A stretch of 64,000 nt of DNA from contig CANTFL010000665.1 in assembly GCA_947650285.1 (NCBI GenBank), positions 186,001-250,000 of the forward strand, in the 5' to 3' direction. This stretch comes from Hyaloperonospora brassicae (lineage: Eukaryota; Oomycota; Peronosporomycetes; Peronosporales; Peronosporaceae). Below, piece by piece: positions 56,701 to 64,000 of this stretch. Positions within the stretch are counted from its first letter, which is position 1. Every line of letters starts with the position of its first letter. Position numbers and translations under genes: made by a program. The notes under the pieces were generated by a model. The model saw only the letters and a program-made list of their open reading frames with translations, made no database searches and had not been told where the DNA came from.

Positions 56701-58168
56701 ATGATGAGAAGTTGAAGTATCGGATCCTCTATGAGGCACATGATACTGCGTTGAGTGGTTATCTCGGTCGTGAGAAGACCTACGGCTCTGTGAGCCAATG
56801 CTATTGGTGGCCTAAAAATTACAAATGGGTGAGCAAATATGTGCGTACGTGTGAAAAGTGTCAACGGGTGAAACCCTCACCTCACGCGGCCTCGCCGCTG
56901 GCTAGTTTGCCTATACCCTAGGGGTGTTGGGAGTCCATAAGCATGGATTTCCTGTTCGATTTACCGAAAGATTCGTATGGCAATACGGGTACTGTGGTCT
57001 TTGTTGACCGTTTGAGCAAGATGGCTCATTTAGAGGCGGTACCGGATACCATTGGTGGTGAGGGTACAGCTACGCTGTTTATCGACCGAGCATTTCGACA
57101 GCACGGTTTGCCGTTGGCAATTGTCTCTGATAGAGATCCTCGCTTCACTGAAAAGTTTTGGAAGTCCATCTCCAAGGTGCTCGGCACATGATTGGACATG
57201 TCCACAACGGATCATTCGCTGACTGATGGTCAAACCGAGCGAGTGAATCGCATCATCGGTGACATCTTGCGCAGTGTTTGCGCTAAAACGCCAAAGCGTT
57301 GGGGTTCGATGATCCCTGTCGTTGAGTTTGCGTTGAATAACGCCGTGCATTCCTGCACCGGCTACACGCTGTTTTATGTGAATGGTCTCATACACCCTCG
57401 CGTTCCGTAAACGATGCCACTGCGCGGTCCAGGGCTTGGTGAAGGAAGAGTTGCCGATCGGCTTGCTGATATCAGCCCTACTACTGTTCAAAAACAGGTA
57501 AGCGAGTTTCTCGCAACGCGATTGAATGTCTTACGAAATGTGCGTGACGCACTGGCTGATAGCCAAGACAAGCAGGAGGAACAAGCTGATGCTAAAGGCA
57601 GCGGTTGTATTGAACGTTATGAGGTCGGAGACCAAGTTCTACTCAATGCTAAAAAAACATACCTACAAACGTAGTGTCCGCCGTCTTTAAGACAAAGTTG
57701 CGTCCGCGCTTCATGAAACTATTCACGGTCGTCGCCAAGCAGGGAATTGCGTATAAGTTCAACCTTCGGCGCAAACTGCGCACACATATTGTGTTCTACT
57801 TAAGATTGCTTAAGCCGTATCGGGATCCGCACCACGTGAACTGGTAGGCGCTTGCGCCGCGTCGGTTGGCCTTGGCATCGGTTGCTGAATCCGTATCAGA
57901 AGGTCAAGCTGAGCCTCCATCCGGGCTTGGCCCAACTCCAACGCCTGGACACGGGCTCGCATCGCGTCAAGCGCACTCTGGGTCTTACCCAATGTCTCAC
58001 GGAGACCACTCAGCTCGAGAAGCACCTTCTCATGCTCCTCCTTCGGTATACCGACCACCTCCGACGCTGCTCGATGAGCAAGGGAACCGCCAGTTCCATG
58101 TGGAGCGACTCCCGAAACGACCTCGTTGTCAGGGTCAATACCAGTATCTGGTGAAGTGGCGAGGGTAA
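53760..58168 (+). pseudogene. Family-1 pol (copy B): PR-RT-RNase H-IN-chromodomain, broken
   Basis: Protease 53760-54230 (LIDSGASCNYVRR), linker 54344-55000, RT 55022-55803 (frame break in GLSNA/PATFSRL, TYFDDIFVHS), RNase H 55954-56406, integrase 56361-57674, chromodomain near 58065-58168. A stop follows EEIPF and another lies in the segment before RKWLGLDNYLHKYS. The integrase N-terminus keeps one zinc His (EAHDTALSGYLG) that copy A has lost. Other lesions are shared with copy A. Confidence 0.9.
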
Positions 58169-59057
58169 CCGGAGTCGGAGAACTCATGGGAGTTTGAGAC
58201 ACCCATTCGGCAGGATTGCCCATACGCCTTGGATGTCTTTAAACATCGCGGCAGGGGTCATCCCTCGACCAAGAGCGCTTCTCACCAATAGTGGTGGAGG
58301 CAGGTGGGGAGTTGGGAATCGCTTGACTAGCACTTACATCAACCGGCACAGCCGGAGCATAGCGTGTGCGTGTTCGCAACTGGCCTCTGGCCTTAAGCTT
58401 GGCGTAATCATACCGAAGCTTTCGTTTTAGACGAGCGTCTGTCACATCGGTACTTTGCTCTGAGAGCTAACACGCTGCTGAGGTGTCGTTTCCGATGCAC
58501 CTAGCGAGCAAAAGCGTTGTCTTCTTCCTCCTATATTCGCCTCCGAATAGAAGGATGGGTATACCCTTCATCGGTGGAACCGGTGCACCCCGTGCTTGCG
58601 TGTCAAGTCGCAACTTGTATTGACTTTGAGTCGTCAAGTGAGGTTGCAGGTACCTCTCGCGAAGTACCTGTCGACTCGCCACCTCATCAGAAGATGTTGG
58701 CTCAGCGCCAATGGCCCACGTTGCCAAAGAACGACCTGTCGTTTGGCGTATACGCTCTTCCACATTGAGTGGTGTGAACAGATAGCCACGACGACCCTCA
58801 AGAGTCGCAGCAAGCTGCATACGGCGCTGAGCGCTCTCCTCTCTTTGGATAGCCAACTGTTGCTGCTCATCGAGCGGATTGGTGATGATGGCATTGCCCA
58901 CGATGAGTGTTTGATGCGGCGCCGATGGCGTGTTCGCTTCGCCACACTCGGCAAATGGGTCTGGTGCAGTATGAGGCGGTGCCTCTTGCACTGGTGAGTC
59001 GGACATTGTCCTCTCTTCACCATGGATATCGGTGTCGCTCCCATAACCCACCTCCAC
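57810..59057 (-). pseudogene. Family-1 extra gene antisense to pol (copy B)
   Basis: Counterpart of the plus-strand gene in copy A: frames 59057-58467 (first ATG 59006), 58445-58239 and 58223-57810. The coiled coil is retained (LSGLRETLGKTQSALDAM). It differs from copy A by about eleven residues in the last 137, more than gag or RNase H do. Confidence 0.6.
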
Positions 59058-59218
59058 ATCGACGCCGAGGTAGGACGAGAGAGTCGATTACTCATGGGGC
59101 GGCTATGCTATGGTGTTTTGTGTTTTGCCAACCGTAAGGTTGAAGCGCACACACACCGTCCTCTTCGAGGAAAGAATTCGATCGACGTTTTCGGTGACGT
59201 CAGTCTAGTGGGAGAGGG

Positions 59219-59750
59219 TGTAACGGGGTTACACGCCGACTGGTAGTTGACAATAGGTGTGGTGCACACAAGGGATGGGATCCCGTTTTAAATTGATATT
59301 AGAACACAGTATCAATTGCTGAATACTGATGTCTGTCAACCATTGATTACGAGATCTTTTAAGAGGTTTGTTTAGGACATTAGCGAGTAGGTGAATTACT
59401 TTGTTCTAAGGTGTTCCATAAGATTAAAAGAGGAAATAAAATTCAGTTTCTATTTTGACCCAATAGACACGTGCCTCTCTGATGCGTCTTGCGATCGTTA
59501 AGGAGGTGGCAACGCCTTTTAGGCATCTACTCCTTGTGCACTCTGTGCGTTTAATTCTTTGAATCGTTTGGTCCTCGTGGAACCGGGACCATAAGCTCTC
59601 TGAGCTTGTTGACTCTTCGAGTCGGGTTCTTTGAACCAAACCTTAGCTCTCTGGGCTGTTGAGGCCTTGATTCGGGTTCGTAAAAAACCAAATTTGCTCA
59701 TTGAGCGTTAAGTCTTCCTCTGACATCAGGAGCTGTTTAGATCCGTTACA
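59219..59750 (+). repeat. 3' LTR of copy B (532 bp)
   Basis: TGTAAC to GTTACA. Matches the 3' LTR of copy A in length and sequence. Confidence 0.9.
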
Positions 59751-61410
59751 AACATCGAGCTGACCGGCTAGATATCGTAAAGCTGCTTCGAGGTAAATAA
59801 CAAAACGTACAGAGTAAAGTGAGTCACCTTGAGTGTTGCTTGTATCGCTCTTAAACAGGGAGAACAGGCGCCTGCCGGGTCGAAGGGAGAGCATTGTGTC
59901 TCGAAATCATTGCCAAATCAGTCTAAATTTCGTGGTCATCGAAAAGTGGATTGAGCATGGGGAGACGTTTGTCGCGGTTGGCAGTGTCAAAATTTAGTGG
60001 GAGGTCGATTCCAAGAATATGGAAGCGATCATTTTATATCTGAGCGCGTGCTGCTATCACCCTGTAAGCCCACACTGCATCGGCAGTACTGCGACAGGGT
60101 TTAAACACGCTTTGTTGTGAGGACAAATATTTTTCGAGTTTGATGGAGATGCGGCGTAGCACAACCAAAGAAATTGCACCACGAATGCGATTGAGTAAGA
60201 CGATTGGTCGAAAGCTGGCGCATTGACCAGCCGGCTTGTTTAGCTTGTGAACTTTAAGAAAAAATCATGTCGCCCAGGTGGATATTATTTCCCGTGGCAA
60301 ATTTTTTATAGAATAATGTCGGCGAGTGGTCAAGCTAATATCTCTGATCCATACTGGAGTAGCTCGGCAGTGATGGAGTCTGGGCCTGTTGCACGTTCGA
60401 GCCCAAATCGGTGATCGGGTTGTTCATACGTCGTTTTACGCCGTCTTCGGTGACGGGCGTGCGCGTAGGATCGAAGAACTAGTCCTGGAAGTGTCGCTTG
60501 ATCTAGATACATGTTGCCTGGCGGCTGAGGATATAACTAAATGTAGAGTCATGCAAAAAAATGGTGAAAAGCGCCGTCTGAAGAGGGCTGACGTGGCTTT
60601 AAACATGTGAGTAAAGGTGTTTGACTGTTCCATGATAGCAAGTTTATCGTCGATGAAAGTCCAGCAAGAGCTTTGCTACGTTATCGAATCATTGCAGGAG
60701 TCGTTTGCGTTTGGCTCTAAGAGCTGAGACGTCTTGCGGGTGGTCGTTGTAGATGAGCCGCCGAAGTTGACGTTGTTAGTACGAGATGAAGGAAAGATTG
60801 TGATGCACCTTTTTACCATACTATACAAGCGGCATGAATCCGACAGAGTCCGCCGCGGCCTCAAGCGCAGAGTGAAGATTGCTTTTACATCGTTTATTCG
60901 CGGTTTTCTCTTTTTGTGATAGGTCGGCGATGTACACCTCTAAACAGTCGTGGTACAAGGCGCAATACTTTCTTTTTTTAACAAGAATATGTGTTGCCAA
61001 GCGCGTTTCAGCTTCGCTATCACGTGCTCGATTTTGACCTCGGCGAAGTCCGCGTAAGGCGCGGCGGTCGAAGTCGAGCGTGATAAGATTGTGGTATGTC
61101 GGGATACGAGCCCCCTCAGGATTGCGCGTTACGGCATCATTTATTCGTCCGTTGGCTGCAGATGATGTAGTCGATTTGGTCAAAGATGCTGTGCTTTCTA
61201 AGTCATGGTGTCAATTTTGTGATGTTGCGCACATTTATTAGATGCTGTGTTAGTGATAAACAAATCATTAGCATTAAAAAAGAAGCGAGGATGTGGCCAT
61301 TGCGGTTCCGTCGGCCACGGCCCCATTGTCCAAGAAACGATCCTCTGTCGCGGCGTTGACCAATTATAACTGTAAAACCTCCGAGATGTGTGTCGTGTCG
61401 CATAGTGGGA
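59751..61410 (-). pseudogene. LINE (non-LTR retrotransposon) EN-RT fragment
   Basis: Minus-strand pieces in family order. Endonuclease end at 61403-61203 (GSFLGQWGRGRRNRNGHILA). Linker 61183-60821 (DFDRRALRGLRRGQNRAR). RT start near 60400 (RATGPDSITAELLQYG). Then an untracked stretch near 60110-60260 reading FRPIVLLNRIRGAISLVVLR and YLSSQQS, FKPCRSTADAVWAY, and finally SLFKSDTSNTQGDSLYSVRF with FVIYLEAALRYLAGQLDV at 59894-59751. The frame stops at the gypsy LTR before the catalytic YADD box. Heavily decayed. Confidence 0.78.
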
Positions 61411-64000
61411 GCTTCGATATTGCTGTGTTCGGGTCCGCGTATAAGCCGGCTATTGCTGCAATAGTATTGTGGTATAGTAGTTAGTCAAATTTGTGGCAAT
61501 ACAGTCTTAACGTAACTACACAACAACCGCCGAGCAAGTCGGCGAAGTTGGGCTTGTACGTCGGGTACACACCCTTCGGGTCCAGTTGTGGATATTGACT
61601 ATCTGGGTACCTCCAACCACTCATACTAATTTCCAGAAGACTGCCTTAGCTCAGCGGATTCTGTTCCCCTAATCCTGTGACTTCGTACCATAAGTAGACG
61701 TCGGCGTAATCGCGCGTTTACGTGTCATCGGGCGCAATATACGCCCGACTAGAATACTTACGGTGTCCTTAATAGAAGACTTACCAGCTCGTCGCTCGAT
61801 GAGTCTTTCGACAGTTTCGTCTATTGTGCTACTGTCCAGCCGTTCGCGAGTCTTAAAGCGGTACCCTCTAATGGATCACTGTCTCGCCGGGCGACGAATT
61901 TAAAAGCGATACCGTCTATTGGGTCACCGGCTTGCCGTGCGAAGGAACTCAGAACGTTTCCATCTATTGGGTCACCGGCTCGCCGTGAGACGAGACTGAT
62001 CTTTTGCCGAAAGCGCATAGTGCCCCTCCCCTCGGGACGACCTTAACCCTAGGCGCTTTCAATCGAGACATCTACAAGCTATGCTTCTCGAGGCTCGACA
62101 GCAGGCATACTTAAACTCGCGCAGGGACTTACCTCAAAAGTTTACACGTGTATTGGACTTTAAAATTTTGCTCTGTATTGATTATCTCCTGTTCTATCCC
62201 AGATAACAAAAAGGACTATTGAGTGGTTCTACGTCATCCCCATAGTCGTCATATACTACTACCTAGTGGGATGGACTAGTGATCATCTAACTCTCTCGTT
62301 GGGTCATCCCTCGTCGATTCTTGGCTCGTAGAGTGTTATCTCGTGTAGTCTTTTATAGTCGAGTCTCGATTCGTCGACTTGGGTGCCTTCCGGCTTCTCT
62401 CGTTGGATACACCACTCCTATAATCAAGCCAAAAGTAGGGACAACCACGTTCGGAAATGTCCGACACCACAGGATACCCACTATGGGGCGCGTGTGTGTT
62501 TATAAAATTCCCCCGCTGGGCTTTAGGAAGGCGTAGCTGAAGAACCCCAACTCGACCGGACCGAGCTTAGTACTTGTAAAGGAACATATGTGGATGAGGG
62601 TCAATTGCAAAACTAATTCCGTGCCAACGGCTAGAAAATGGAAGGGTAAATAAAGGATGCGTACCGACCTTCCGATCATGCTGAAAGACCATACGAGTTT
62701 TTTAATTACCAAAATGTCGATCTTGTACGTCGACCTATCCCTGGGAAGGGTCTCGAATGGCTTGCGCTGGGAATGCATGAGTTGAACATTGACCGTATCT
62801 AAGCGGAGATGCCGAGGTTTCGGGCGCGTCTGCGTGTGTCGTGGTCGCTTAATTGGCGGTTCGGGCTGGATGAGGTTAAAGAAAGGTGAGTGGTAGGAGA
62901 GACCCGTCAAATACTGACGTATTCCGTGAAACACCCGTTGGAAGTCCTGAGCCATCATCATGCTCGCTCAAGCTTCCCGAGAGGGCGTCACCCCAACCCG
63001 ATCAGGATTTACGAAAACAAGACATTGATTATATCTGGAAGAACCAAAGAATTTCAAAATCGATAAATGCGCTAAAAGAGAAGAGGGAAATGTACCAAAT
63101 GAATTCGGTTTAATAATTCATCACATCATAGATAGGCTTACCAAAAAGAATACAATTAGAAATCGAATATAACCTTGAAGAGTGCACAAACGACGTACAC
63201 TTTCCGCTTAAATATCTACATCAACACATATCAAATCGGCCGGATACTTACTTACAATATTGTACCAATCAAAAAGAGATTAAACCTTATCATCTGTTAA
63301 GTGGTGATGAAAGATTTTCTGATCGATTGACCACTTGATTTTGCGCCATAAAAGCTGTTTACACGCGAGTTTTTTTTGCCATATGAGCGTTAGTATCCTT
63401 TTGAAGCGCATCGGGACCGATTCGATCAAAAAACGTAGCTGATGAAGTGCGGGTTCATATTGTTCTGCATGTATATTGATGACCGAGGAGATCGCCGTAC
63501 TTGTGCTTTCGTGCGTTATGTCCCTCAATGCAAAAAGCAACACTGCTTATGTTTGTAAGAGCTTATGGACGACAATATCCAAGTCAAACCGAACACAATA
63601 CCACAAATAGCAGCTTCACTCAGGACCACGGTATCGCTCATCCCTATCACACGTATTGAATGCTCCGTGTCTGCATGCATCCGCATGACGCCTTGCCCCT
63701 GGACAGAACGATAACGTTTGTGTAAGCTTTACAGTATAATGTCAGTTATTGCTGCCTATATCGATTCGTCAGCTTCTGCTGCCTGAAGCTGCTCCGTTAA
63801 TACTGTAACAGCACTGTGAAGCTCAACTTTGTAACCGCTATATCTCGATTCATGCAAACGCAACGACATTGCCATGATAAACGCCACATGCACAAACAAT
63901 GTCGAACCCCGTAAAAATGAACGTAAGATATTGAAGCAACGAGGCTTTGCCGACGACAAAAATGTGACATTGTGAGAATAATCGCGACGAGTCACGCGCT
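61411..64000. other. Unassigned right end of window
   Basis: Apart from the 48-bp repeat, no gene is supported. Frames at 62500-62961 (minus), 62886-63113 (plus), 63280-63543 (minus) and 63756-63995 (minus) have no recognisable domains. The 61500-62500 stretch is GC-rich for this part of the window and may be another decayed retroelement. Confidence 0.4.
61863..62006. repeat. 48-bp tandem repeat, three copies
   Basis: Units begin at 61863, 61911 and 61959. On the minus strand each encodes a 16-residue module with GDPIDG (RRAGDPIDG, RQAGDPIDG, RRDSDPLEG) inside a 65-codon open frame ending at 61821. A period divisible by three suggests former coding sequence. Confidence 0.75.

Larger units (their letters stand above)
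52111..59750 (+). mobile_element. Ty3/gypsy chromodomain retrotransposon, family 1 copy B
   Basis: 7640 bp, same structure as copy A but in plus orientation, forming a near-identical inverted repeat about 22.5 kb away. PBS TGGTAGCAC at 52586-52594; polypurine tract GTGGGAGAGGG at 59208-59218. No target-site duplication is seen (left AAAGC, right AACAT). The right end abuts a LINE reverse-transcriptase frame that stops exactly at the LTR. Confidence 0.93.

Noticed and set aside
62886..63113. 75-codon plus-strand frame as a gene
   Set aside because: No homology is recognised, a longer frame overlaps it on the other strand, and the context is decayed repeats.

Overview
This window looks like the nuclear genome of an oomycete (Peronosporales type). 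The evidence is compact genes with 67-200 bp GT-AG introns, GC-rich coding sequence, short intergenic gaps with CCAAT boxes, a tandem C-x(4)-C-x(9)-C-x(3)-H zinc-repeat protein of the kind oomycete annotations call WRKY19-like, and chromodomain Ty3/gypsy retrotransposons. I cannot name the species.

Region 1 (1-20 kb) is a gene-dense island of eleven genes. In order they are: a cathepsin X/Z-like cysteine protease (5' end outside the window), protein-L-isoaspartate methyltransferase, cyclin H, the spliceosomal protein CCDC12/Cwf18, a seven-repeat zinc protein, an MFS sugar-type transporter, ZNRD2, RNase H2 subunit C, the 26S proteasome ATPase Rpt4, an SLC7-type cationic amino acid transporter and the DEAD-box helicase Dbp9/DDX56. 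I resolved exon structures by eye. In each spliced gene the exon lengths sum to a multiple of three and the joined protein matches its family across the junctions. ZNRD2/RNASEH2C and Rpt4/SLC7 are head-to-head pairs. These are core housekeeping functions (protein repair and turnover, transcription kinase, splicing, ribosome assembly, transport) with no common pathway.

Region 2 (20.8-59.8 kb) is built from transposable elements. A solo LTR (20823-21215) belongs to the same family as a complete Ty3/gypsy element (41827-49818, family 2, TSD GTGAC). Two copies of another Ty3/gypsy family (family 1: copy A 21939-29576, copy B 52111-59750) face each other as a 7.6 kb inverted repeat. They share the same frameshifts and the same strongly diverged 5' versus 3' LTR pair. 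Between them lies an AT-rich stretch with a small MULE bounded by about 65 bp terminal inverted repeats (31277-32305) and a second decayed MULE (39660-41180). Each gypsy family carries an extra gene on the strand opposite pol, overlapping the pol chromodomain tail to tail and ending in a coiled coil.

Region 3 (59.75-64 kb) holds a decayed LINE cut off exactly at the copy B LTR, a 48-bp tandem repeat, and unassigned sequence.

The least expected signal is textural. The family-2 retrotransposon, LTRs and coding sequence alike, is packed with short near-perfect hairpins (stems of 7-11 bp, loops of 1-7 nt) roughly every 25-40 bp. I did not see this in the host genes. Family 1 and a remnant near 12.4-12.75 kb show a weaker version.
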